Origin: an uncultured Oscillospiraceae bacterium
GTDB taxonomy: Bacteria; Bacillota; Clostridia; Oscillospirales; Ruminococcaceae
DNA length: 64,000 bases
NCBI GenBank assembly: GCA_934465295.1
Contig: CAKSKU010000004.1
Span: 83,840-147,839 of the forward strand
Reading direction: 5' to 3'
Below the pieces are notes generated by a model. That model did not search any database, was not told the origin of the DNA, and was given only the letters and a program-made list of their open reading frames with translations. Positions within the stretch are counted from its first letter, which is position 1. The number at the start of each line of letters is the position of its first letter. Positions 26,951-34,095 of the stretch are shown here, in pieces. The position numbers and the translations under genes are program-made.

Positions 26951-27802
26951 ATGATAGCAAAATATGAACAAAGCGTTCTCTCGGGACGTTCGCAGGTGTC
27001 CGTCCAGCGCTACGGGGGATTGCAGAATCTTCCGCACTGGCACATCGAAAGCGAGCTTATCTTCGCCGAAAAAGGCTCTGCCGAGGTCATGACGGACAAC
27101 GATTTGTACGGCTTATCCGAAGGATACTGCGTTTTTATACGAAGCGGAGCTGTGCATTACATCAAAGCCGAATCGGACAGCGTTATTTCCGTTATGAAGA
27201 TAGATTCGCAGCTTATTTCCGCAGAATTCGGAACGCTTGCGCCGGTCTGTCCCCTGCTCGAAAAAAAATATGATGTTTCCGAAACTTTTGAAAAAATAAG
27301 ACAGGAGATATCCAACGGCGAAAAATATTACGAGGTGATATGCTCGGGACTTGCGCTCGCTCTGACCGCCGAAATTTTCCGAAACGAAAAAACATCTTCG
27401 TCAGAGATTTCTTCGGGAAGCGGCGCATATAAAAAGCTTCTGCGGATCATCTCCGAGCGCTTTGCCGACATAACCTTTGACGAAGCGGCAGAGATAATGT
27501 GTTTCAGCAAGCCTTATTTCTCGAAATATTTCCGCCGAATGTCGGGAATGACTTTTTCGGAGTATCTCAACATCGTCAGAGTGAGCGAAGCCGTGAAAAT
27601 TCTCTCCAAAGGCAATATGTCCGCAGGTGAAACGGCAGTTGCGGCAGGCTTTGGCACGATACGCAGCTTTAACCGTGTTTTCAGGCAGTACACGGGCTAT
27701 ACGCCAAGGGAACTGCCCGATGATTTCGTTTTTATCGGCGAGGATCGGGGTACGGACAGCGACAGCTTCGACCCGACCCTCCCCGTTTCAAAAATATTGT
27801 AA
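26951..27802 (+). CDS. AraC-family transcriptional regulator of the arabinose operon
   Basis: 283 residues from the ATG at 26951, with GGGTGATG as the ribosome binding site; a TTG at 26936 overlaps that site and is less likely. The N-terminal cupin-like sensor has LPHWHIESELIFAEKGSAEV (sugar-binding jelly roll, about 25-90). The C-terminal double helix-turn-helix (about 175-270) reads ITFDEAAEIMCFSKPYFSKYFRRMSGMTFSEYLNIVR and AAGFGTIRSFNRVFRQYTGYTPRE. Its divergent position next to araA makes it the likely activator of the operon, with arabinose or an arabinoside as ligand. Confidence 0.9.
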   Translation: MIAKYEQSVLSGRSQVSVQRYGGLQNLPHWHIESELIFAEKGSAEVMTDNDLYGLSEGYCVFIRSGAVHYIKAESDSVISVMKIDSQLISAEFGTLAPVCPLLEKKYDVSETFEKIRQEISNGEKYYEVICSGLALALTAEIFRNEKTSSSEISSGSGAYKKLLRIISERFADITFDEAAEIMCFSKPYFSKYFRRMSGMTFSEYLNIVRVSEAVKILSKGNMSAGETAVAAGFGTIRSFNRVFRQYTGYTPRELPDDFVFIGEDRGTDSDSFDPTLPVSKIL

Positions 27803-27848
27803 AAAACGGACATTCCGCTATCATATCTGATGCGGAATGTCCGTTTTT
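27803..27848. terminator. Bidirectional terminator after the AraC-type regulator
   Basis: AAAACGGACATTCCGC and GCGGAATGTCCGTTTT form a 16-bp stem, with an A-run before and a T-run after. A MITE is inserted at its right edge. Confidence 0.85.
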
Positions 27849-27849
27849 A

Positions 27850-27965
27850 TACTAAACACCATTTAAAATTCGGGGAGATCAAGCCGATAATCTCGTAGCT
27901 GTTTTTAACAGGTTTATATAGGATTTCGGCGCAGATTTTTTCCTGTATTTTATTGGTGTTTAGTA
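27850..27965 (+). mobile_element. MITE copy 4 (116 bp, diverged arms)
   Basis: TACTAA...TTAGTA flanked by TTA at 27847-27849 and 27966-27968. The arms differ from copies 1-3 (TACTAAACACCATTTAAAAT against ATTTTATTGGTGTTTAGTA) but are again complementary. The centre CTCGTAGCTGTTTTTAACAG is almost the same as in copy 3. It lies between the terminator and the stop of the FecR gene. Confidence 0.8.
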
Positions 27966-27978
27966 TTATAAGCCTATA

Positions 27979-29358
27979 TCAGGGTGAACCTGTTTCCGTG
28001 GGTGTCGTTTCCGTAGGTGTCGTTTCCGTCGGATAGTCTGTTGGGTATTCTGTCGGATCTGTCTCAGGCGTTTGCTCCTTTGATGTTGTCGTCATATAAT
28101 AAATCTCCGTCCGTCCTGTCTGGATATCGCTTGTGGTCGTTGTTGTGGTCACAGTAGTTTTCGCAGTTGTCGAAGTGGTTTCCTCCGTAGTTTCCGTTGT
28201 GGTTTCGGTTGTCGTTGTTTCCGTTGTTTCGGCTGTCGTTTTTTTGGTCTGCTTGGTCTTTTTGGTCTTTTTGGTCTTTTCCGTCGTTTCCTTTGTTGTC
28301 GGGACAGTTGTCTGAGCCGTTGTAGTCGGCTTTGTCTGAGGAACATACGCATCTGTTTCGGGTACTGTTGTTACTGTTGTAACGGCTGCTGCGGTAACAG
28401 TGGTCTCCTCCGTTGTTTCCGTTGTTTCGGGAACGGTCGTCACCGCTGTTGTCGTTGTCTGCGTTGTCGTGACGGTAGTTGTGACGGAGCTTTCGGTCTG
28501 CGGCTCAAAGCCTCTCAGTTTTTCAAGCACCTCATCATTGAGCGGCATTATCTCCTCATCATTTGAACGAAGAGCAGTGTTTTTCATTACCTGGGAAATA
28601 CTGTCGTAGTTTATATCAAAGGTCGGATCTTCGCCGTCCTTTGCGGTATAGAAGCCGCCGCCCTCACGATTCGGGATAACGAACCTTGATGTTCCGTCTA
28701 TCTCGGCAGGGTTTCCGCTGTTTTCATTGGGTTCGGTGCATATCATAACTCCGCCGCCTGCGGGAGTAAGAGCTTTTTTGCCCGTGCGGTTTCCGCTGTT
28801 GTCGATAAGCTCTATCTCGACCTTGCCCTGAAGAGTGCTTTCGCTTATCATATAAACACCGTCGTCGTCCTTATCGACAGTAGCGATGAAGCTTGTTCCT
28901 CGTACAGCCATTGTCGATTTCGGCGTTGCGACCTCATAAGTGGAATTTTCCGAAAGCGGATTTGTTATTTCATTAAGTATAGTACCCTGTTTAAGATCGA
29001 CTACCGTTCTGCTGTCGGCAGCCGTTCCCGATGCATTCAGTTCAAGTATCGTTCCGCTGTCGAGAAGAATATATTTATCATCATCGAGTGAGATCCTGAT
29101 AGTGCTGTCATCGCCGACTGTGAGCGTATCACCGCTTTCAAGGTTCATTCCCGTATATGCGTCCAGCTCGCCGGAGCCGTCTCTTTCCACAATTGCGCTT
29201 CCCGTAAGCTCGAAAACCTTCAGAACACGGTATGCTTCCTCACGGGTCATTGCGATCCCTACTCCTGCGGCTGTTCCGCCCGTCACCGCAACTGCGGCAC
29301 AGACCATAACGACCTTTGCTTTCAATGTCATAGCTGCCAAAGTGCTTTTAATGCCCAT
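27979..29358 (-). CDS. FecR-domain membrane-anchored protein with a long Thr-rich tail
   Basis: 459 residues from the ATG at 29358 (site GGAGGCGATAGGA); a longer frame to 29412 has no site and overlaps the terminator. One membrane helix at about 15-38, then a FecR-like beta domain (about 55-210: LDSGTILELNA, TYEVATPKSTMAVRGTSFIATVDKD). The last 160 residues are a low-complexity linker of Thr, Val, Lys, Pro and Glu (long TTT and KKTKKTK runs). No C-terminal domain or sorting signal follows. Stand-alone FecR proteins occur in Clostridia; the iron-signalling role is not implied. Expression is probably gated by a cyclic-dinucleotide riboswitch. Confidence 0.8.
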   Translation of the reverse strand: MGIKSTLAAMTLKAKVVMVCAAVAVTGGTAAGVGIAMTREEAYRVLKVFELTGSAIVERDGSGELDAYTGMNLESGDTLTVGDDSTIRISLDDDKYILLDSGTILELNASGTAADSRTVVDLKQGTILNEITNPLSENSTYEVATPKSTMAVRGTSFIATVDKDDDGVYMISESTLQGKVEIELIDNSGNRTGKKALTPAGGGVMICTEPNENSGNPAEIDGTSRFVIPNREGGGFYTAKDGEDPTFDINYDSISQVMKNTALRSNDEEIMPLNDEVLEKLRGFEPQTESSVTTTVTTTQTTTTAVTTVPETTETTEETTVTAAAVTTVTTVPETDAYVPQTKPTTTAQTTVPTTKETTEKTKKTKKTKQTKKTTAETTETTTTETTTETTEETTSTTAKTTVTTTTTTSDIQTGRTEIYYMTTTSKEQTPETDPTEYPTDYPTETTPTETTPTETGSP

Positions 29359-29379
29359 TCCTATCGCCTCCGTACATAA

Positions 29380-29453
29380 TAAAAAGGAAGTATGCAGCCA
29401 ATGCTGCATCATTGGGTCAACCCCTGCAAATGCAGCCCGACCGCCATACTTCC
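29380..29453 (-). terminator. Riboswitch-controlled intrinsic terminator
   Basis: On the minus strand GGAAGTATG (29453 leftward) pairs with CATACTTCC, followed by TTTTTATTAT. The hairpin sits between the aptamer and the FecR start codon and shares its first arm with the 3' part of the aptamer. Confidence 0.82.
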
Positions 29454-29517
29454 CGAATGATTCTAAAGCTTAGGCTCGTGCTTTGCGCCGCCGATTTTCA
29501 TCGGTTTTGCCTTTTAT
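29430..29517 (-). ncRNA. GEMM (c-di-GMP-I / cGAMP) riboswitch aptamer
   Basis: Minus strand, in order: AAAAGGCAAAACCGATGAAA (the GGCAAACC strand and GAAA tetraloop), ATCGGCGGCGCAAAGC (the GxCGCAAAGC element), GAGCCTAAG (the CCUAA element), and TATGGCGGTCGGGCTGC (the tetraloop-receptor and GCCGGGxUGC side). Order and spacing match the GEMM-I family. I cannot tell c-di-GMP from 3',3'-cGAMP specificity. The overlap with the terminator arm suggests that ligand binding turns transcription on. Confidence 0.85.
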
Positions 29518-29528
29518 TTGTTGTTCAT

Positions 29529-29557
29529 ATTATATCATACATACATAATTATTGCAA
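29529..29557 (-). promoter_or_regulatory. Promoter of the GEMM riboswitch-FecR transcript
   Basis: Minus-strand TTGCAA (29552-29557), 17-bp spacer, TATAAT (29529-29534), starting transcription about 5-10 nt before the aptamer. Confidence 0.7.
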
Positions 29558-29662
29558 TAGCAAAATCACAATTTTGTCATAAAGTTTAAAAAATATATGA
29601 AATTTGCAACTATTGAGGATAAAACTTACAACACTGACACACAACGCTAACACGTTAAAGCG

Positions 29663-30448
29663 TCATATAATACCGAGCTTCGCCAAAAATTCCGCCGAAC
29701 GCCGCTGATTTTCTATCGAGGAAGTCTCGATCAGCACCGTTTTCGCAGAGGAGAGCTTTTCTTCAAAGCAAGCCTTGAAATGCTCCCAGTCGATCTTTCC
29801 GTCGCCGACCGCAAGGTGAAGATCGTTTTCAAGGTCATTATCATTAATATGTATATGCCGAACATAAGGTGAAACAGCCTCCACCCAGCCGTCAATATCG
29901 GAGCCGTAGACCGCAGCGTGGGCATAGTCGAAGCAGACGCCGAAATTGGGCATATCCGAGAGCCGCTTTGCAATTCCGCAGAGCATATCGGGCGTTCTGT
30001 CAAACATATTCTCCATATAGATCTCAAGGTCGGGATATTTCGGCAGAACTCTTCTCCAGAAGCTTTCATTGCTGTCGAGCCAGCCCTCGGCATACACTTC
30101 GGAGGTGAGATCGGGGTTGTGGTTCGTGTGGAAAACAACGCCCCTTGCGCCTATTTTCCGTGCGATATCAAGACTCGTCACGATGCGCTCCTCGGATATC
30201 TTCCGTATTTTTTTATCACTGCTGAAAACAAGCACATCGAAAAATGCGCCGTGCATCGTGCAGTATTCGGGGAGCTTGTGCGACTTATAGCTGCCGATGA
30301 TGCCGTCCGTGAGCTTTTCATCGTCCATGACATCAGGAATAAAAAAATCGTTGTATTCAAAACCGAAGCCGTATTCCTGCGCAAGCTCAAGGCTTTTTTG
30401 CAGCTCGTCAAGCTTTGGGATTATAAGAAATTTACACTTTTGCTGCAT
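29663..30448 (-). CDS. Sugar phosphate isomerase/epimerase-like TIM-barrel protein
   Basis: 261 residues, AP-endonuclease-2/xylose-isomerase-like fold. Metal-site phrases: GVVFHTNHNPD (His), LEIYMENMFD (Glu), GVCFDYAHAAVYG (Asp, His), VRHIHINDND (His), TVLIETSS (Glu). All of the usual divalent-metal ligands are visible. The substrate is not known for this branch. The ATG at 30448 lies inside the 3' end of the cyclase gene (17-bp overlap), so the two are cotranscribed and probably coupled. Confidence 0.82.
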   Translation of the reverse strand: MQQKCKFLIIPKLDELQKSLELAQEYGFGFEYNDFFIPDVMDDEKLTDGIIGSYKSHKLPEYCTMHGAFFDVLVFSSDKKIRKISEERIVTSLDIARKIGARGVVFHTNHNPDLTSEVYAEGWLDSNESFWRRVLPKYPDLEIYMENMFDRTPDMLCGIAKRLSDMPNFGVCFDYAHAAVYGSDIDGWVEAVSPYVRHIHINDNDLENDLHLAVGDGKIDWEHFKACFEEKLSSAKTVLIETSSIENQRRSAEFLAKLGII

Positions 30449-32255
30449 CTTTCTGCTCCTCCGTTTTCGTTTCGGTGATCTCGTTCAGCCCCGTGAGGGA
30501 ATACACGAAAACCCCCTTCGATTTGCCCTTCAGCGGAATTTCGCCGATAGGCTCGACCGTTACCCTGTCCTTTACCTGCAGGTAGACATTCTCGCTGATG
30601 AGTACCTGTCCCCGCTTTGCGTTCGATTCAAGACGTGCAGCGGTGTTGACGGTATCGCCTATCGCTGTATAGTCCATACGGAAGTCGCAGCCGATATTTC
30701 CGACAACGGCAGGTCCGCAGTTTACGCCGACGCCGAATGCGACCGATTTTCCGTATTTCTCCCGGAATTTGCTCTCGATGGCGTTTCCTCCGCTGACAAT
30801 GTCCCATGCGGTCTTTACAGCCTTGTAAACATAATCGTCAAGGTCGAACGGAGCGTTGAAGACCGCCATTGTAGCATCGCCGATGAACTTGTCGAGCGTT
30901 CCGCCGTTGCTGAATATCGAATTCGTCGTGAGGTTCAGATAGCTGTTGAGGATATCGACGACCTGCTCAGGCTCAAGGCTCTCCGACATCGGCGTGAAGC
31001 CTCGGATATCAACGAAAAGCACAGCGATATCACGGTTTTCTCCGCCGAGCTTGATGTGGTAATTGCCCGTTTTGGCGATCTCCTCAACGACCTGCGGAGC
31101 AACGTATTTCTTGAATGCGGCTGTTATCTTGCGCTTTTCGGCAGCTTCCTCCGCATATTTTCTTACTATATTTATAAGGCAGCAAAGCACGGCAAAAAGC
31201 GGTGCATAAAGTATCGGGAAGCTCGTTCCCGCATTGTTGAGAGCAACGCCTGCTGCGACACAGCCCCCCGAAACAAGGATCGCCGCAGGTATCGAAAGCT
31301 TCATTTTGAACCTTCGAGAAATTATATATACGCAGCAGGATACCACAGCGGCAGCGAGTGCCGAAGCCGTTCTTCCGACAGGTACGGAATATCTTCCGTC
31401 AAGCAAGCCCTGAACGATATTTGCGTGTATCTCTGCGCCGAACATCTGGTCAGCGCAGGCCGGTACGGAAAACTGATCCTGCAAGCCCGAAGCATAAGCG
31501 CCTACTATTACTATACAGTCGGTGAAGACCTTCGGGTCGACTGTGCCGTCGAGCAGACTGCAAAGCGGTATATGCTCATAATCGGACGGCTTGCCTGCGT
31601 AGCTTATCCACATTCTTCCGCTGCTGTCGAGCGCAGGGGTATTTTCCTCTATCCCGAGATGCTCACAGTATGCCGAATAGGTCTGCGCAGCGAAGCTTTT
31701 ATATATAGTACCGTCCGCTTCTGCCGAAAGCAGAGCCGAACGCACAATGCCGTCATCATCCGGAGCGGCGTTGACGAAGCCTGTTTTCACGATATCATCG
31801 ATAATAGGCTGCTCGACCTCCTCAATATTGAAGTGGTCGATGTAAGGGTCGCCGTTTTCGTCCGTTTTGTAGGCGGTGTTGTAGTTTATGTATGAGCCTG
31901 CAATGACACGTCCGCTCTTTTCACAGGACTCTCTGAGAGCGTTGTCGCCCTGCTCGTCCATATCGCCGAATATCATGATATCGAGCGAGATAACGGCAGG
32001 ATATTCTCCGAGCTTGTCGATAACATCGGCATAAACGCTCCTTGACCATGTGCCGAACGGACCTATCTCCTGCAGGGTCTTATCGTCTATCGCAAGAATT
32101 TTTATCTTATTGTTTATCCCCCTGTGCGTCTGATAGAGCCTGTCGCGCAGAATAACGTCAAACGAATGGAAAACATCAAAAAATGCTGCAATAAATGCAA
32201 GCACAAATATGACGACCGTTTCCGCAGCCGTCAAAGCCTTTGATCTGTGTTTCAC
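30432..32255 (-). CDS. CHASE2-domain class III adenylate cyclase
   Basis: 607 residues. N-terminal helix (about 8-28), extracellular CHASE2 domain (about 40-290; KILAIDDKTLQEIGPFGTWSRSVYADVIDKL), three helices (about 300-375), then a class III cyclase domain (about 415-590). Metal-binding Asp in VLFVDIRGFT and FIGDATMAVF, the adenine-selecting Lys in LDKFIGD and Asp in FRMDYTAIG, and the transition-state Asn/Arg in DTVNTAARLES are all present, so ATP is the likely substrate. It senses an unknown extracellular cue. Promoter upstream: minus-strand GTGACA (32331-32336), TATAAT (32308-32313). Ribosome binding site AGGAGG. Confidence 0.9.
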   Translation of the reverse strand: MKHRSKALTAAETVVIFVLAFIAAFFDVFHSFDVILRDRLYQTHRGINNKIKILAIDDKTLQEIGPFGTWSRSVYADVIDKLGEYPAVISLDIMIFGDMDEQGDNALRESCEKSGRVIAGSYINYNTAYKTDENGDPYIDHFNIEEVEQPIIDDIVKTGFVNAAPDDDGIVRSALLSAEADGTIYKSFAAQTYSAYCEHLGIEENTPALDSSGRMWISYAGKPSDYEHIPLCSLLDGTVDPKVFTDCIVIVGAYASGLQDQFSVPACADQMFGAEIHANIVQGLLDGRYSVPVGRTASALAAAVVSCCVYIISRRFKMKLSIPAAILVSGGCVAAGVALNNAGTSFPILYAPLFAVLCCLINIVRKYAEEAAEKRKITAAFKKYVAPQVVEEIAKTGNYHIKLGGENRDIAVLFVDIRGFTPMSESLEPEQVVDILNSYLNLTTNSIFSNGGTLDKFIGDATMAVFNAPFDLDDYVYKAVKTAWDIVSGGNAIESKFREKYGKSVAFGVGVNCGPAVVGNIGCDFRMDYTAIGDTVNTAARLESNAKRGQVLISENVYLQVKDRVTVEPIGEIPLKGKSKGVFVYSLTGLNEITETKTEEQKDAAKV

Positions 32256-32376
32256 TTTATCCTCCTGTTTTTATAAATTTAACAAATTATCATAATCTTA
32301 CCGCATTATTATAACATATTCAAAGCAATTTGTCACTATCTTTTTATAAGTTTTTTATATTTTTTTGAATTTACTA

Positions 32377-32405
32377 TTTACAAAGCTAATAAATTATGGT
32401 ATAAT
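32377..32405 (+). promoter_or_regulatory. Promoter of the GGDEF gene
   Basis: TTTACA (32377-32382), 17-bp spacer, TATAAT (32400-32405). Confidence 0.65.
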
Positions 32406-32467
32406 TAATATCGAATTTTAACGTTTTTTTAATATTTCGTATTATCTCGGAAAGGAATGCTTCAGCA

Positions 32468-33514
32468 ATGGAAAACGATATCAATACAGCAGGCAAAACT
32501 CAGTCGGAAGCTTTGCTTGAACAAATATTCAGCATTACACAGAACCTTTACAAGGAAATGTCAAAAACGGGAAGCGATGCGGAGGACGATCATAACACGA
32601 TATACCGCCTGCTTACCGACCTTGGAAGAACGCTCGTCAATGCTGACCGTGCAAGCTTCTGGAAATGGGACAAACGCAGTCATTCGCTCTGGACGACGGC
32701 AGCTGTCGGCGAGGGCAGGATAACCATTCCCGAGGGAACGGGTCTTGTCGGAAAGGCTCTTGCGGAACAACACGCCATCGTGACGAACGACCCCTACAAC
32801 GACCCCGACTTCAACTCGGACGTTGACAAGAAAACGGGTTATGTCACACGTTCGATACTTGTAATGCCGATATCCGACTGCAAGGGCGAATTCATCGGCG
32901 CATATCAGGCGATAAACAAGCTCGACGGAGACGGCTTTGACCTTGTTGAAGATGTAAAAAGGCTCTCGCTTGCCGCTTTTATCTGCGGAATAACGCTCGA
33001 ATCGGACAGCTTCCTCGATGATTCACGCCATGACAAGCTCACCGAACTCAAAAACCGAATGGGCTTTTACAGTGATTACAGTAAGATATACGAAAAAATG
33101 CTCACCGACAGCCGAAACCGCAGAGATGTTTCGCTTTTCATCTGCGATATCGACTTTTTCAAAAAGGTCAACGATACATACGGACATAACGCAGGCGACG
33201 CTGTTTTAAAGCACGTTGCGGAGCATTTCAGAATAAATTCACGCATCTGCGACGGCGTTTACAGATGGGGCGGTGAGGAATTCATCGTCGTTCTCCCAGA
33301 TACGGACGCTTCAAAGGCTGCGGAGGCGGCAGAAAGGCTGAGAGTCTGCATAATGGACTCGACCTGCTGCTTTGAGGACTTAAAGATCAAGGTAACGATG
33401 AGCTTCGGCGTTACACAGCTTGATCCTTCAATTTCTATCGAAGACAATATCAAGGCTGCCGATGAAAAGCTTTATAAGGCAAAGGAAAGCGGCAGAAACA
33501 GGGTTATTTTATAA
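32468..33514 (+). CDS. GAF-GGDEF diguanylate cyclase
   Basis: 348 residues, no membrane segment. A GAF-type sensor covers about 20-170 (VGEGRITIPEGTGLVGKALAEQ, TRSILVMPISDCKGEFIGAYQAINK). The GGDEF domain covers about 185-348 (DKLTELKNRMGFYSDYSKIY, VSLFICDIDFFKKVNDTYGHNAGD). The active site is RWGGEEFIVVLP. The inhibitory RxxD site is intact as RICD, five residues before GGEEF. It should make c-di-GMP under feedback control. It is divergent from the adenylate cyclase and 21 bp before the CobU-like gene. The GEMM riboswitch 3 kb away is a possible receptor of its product. Confidence 0.9.
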   Translation: MENDINTAGKTQSEALLEQIFSITQNLYKEMSKTGSDAEDDHNTIYRLLTDLGRTLVNADRASFWKWDKRSHSLWTTAAVGEGRITIPEGTGLVGKALAEQHAIVTNDPYNDPDFNSDVDKKTGYVTRSILVMPISDCKGEFIGAYQAINKLDGDGFDLVEDVKRLSLAAFICGITLESDSFLDDSRHDKLTELKNRMGFYSDYSKIYEKMLTDSRNRRDVSLFICDIDFFKKVNDTYGHNAGDAVLKHVAEHFRINSRICDGVYRWGGEEFIVVLPDTDASKAAEAAERLRVCIMDSTCCFEDLKIKVTMSFGVTQLDPSISIEDNIKAADEKLYKAKESGRNRVIL

Positions 33515-33534
33515 AAACGGAGGAATGATATCAA

Positions 33535-34080
33535 ATGTCAAAAACAATTCTTGTAACAGGCGGCGCAGCGAGCGGAAAATCCAGATGGGCAGTCTCCTAC
33601 CTCGCAGCCTGCGATTATGTGCTTTATCTCCGCACAGCAGACGAAGTGGACAAAGACACCCTCGGACGAATCGAATACAGCAACAAGCATAACTTCGTTG
33701 AATGGGACATAAAGACAGGCGTCACAAGCACTCCCGTTGAAACTATCACAGACCACAAGTTCGTTATCTTCGACAACCTTGCAGCTTATTCCTCACACAT
33801 CACCGAGCAGATGTGTCCGGATCTTTCGGCAATGACAGAGGAACTGAAAAAAAGCATCGAAAAGAAGATAATCTCCGACATCACCGATATGTACGACCGA
33901 ATAATGGTAATTGACGGAACGATGATAACCATTACCCTCGAAACAGGCTTCTCCGTTACACCGAATAACAGAGAGCAGGCTGTTTTCAGAGAAATTCTCG
34001 GAAACGTAAACCAGCGTCTTGCCAATATGTCCAATGAAGTTTATCTGTCGGCAAGCGGAATACAGTTCAAGATAAAGTAA
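33535..34080 (+). CDS. CobU-like adenosylcobinamide kinase/guanylyltransferase family protein
   Basis: 181 residues, normal for CobU. P-loop TGGAASGKSRWA (about 8-19), RIEYSNKHNFVEWDIKTG (the His region that carries GMP in CobU), FVIFDNLAAYSSHI (Walker B-like), and the C-terminal signature NREQAVFREILGNVNQRLANMSNEVYLSASG. CobU activates cobinamide in the nucleotide-loop step of cobalamin synthesis. The usual VSNEVG loop is replaced by a longer stretch (VIDGTMITITLETGFSV), so specificity may have changed. No other cob gene is nearby. It lies between the GGDEF gene and pilT, 15 bp before pilT. Confidence 0.75.
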   Translation: MSKTILVTGGAASGKSRWAVSYLAACDYVLYLRTADEVDKDTLGRIEYSNKHNFVEWDIKTGVTSTPVETITDHKFVIFDNLAAYSSHITEQMCPDLSAMTEELKKSIEKKIISDITDMYDRIMVIDGTMITITLETGFSVTPNNREQAVFREILGNVNQRLANMSNEVYLSASGIQFKIK

Positions 34081-34095
34081 AGGAGAGGCAGAAGT

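Noticed and set aside
28100..28500. Thr-rich repeats as a minisatellite or CRISPR-like array
   Set aside because: The repetition is of codons for Thr, Lys and Glu inside a continuous frame, with no regular spacer length.
30297..31895. 532-codon open frame on the plus strand opposite the adenylate cyclase
   Set aside because: It lies antisense to a gene with all cyclase motifs, has Arg/Cys/Tyr-rich composition and no domain or ribosome binding site.
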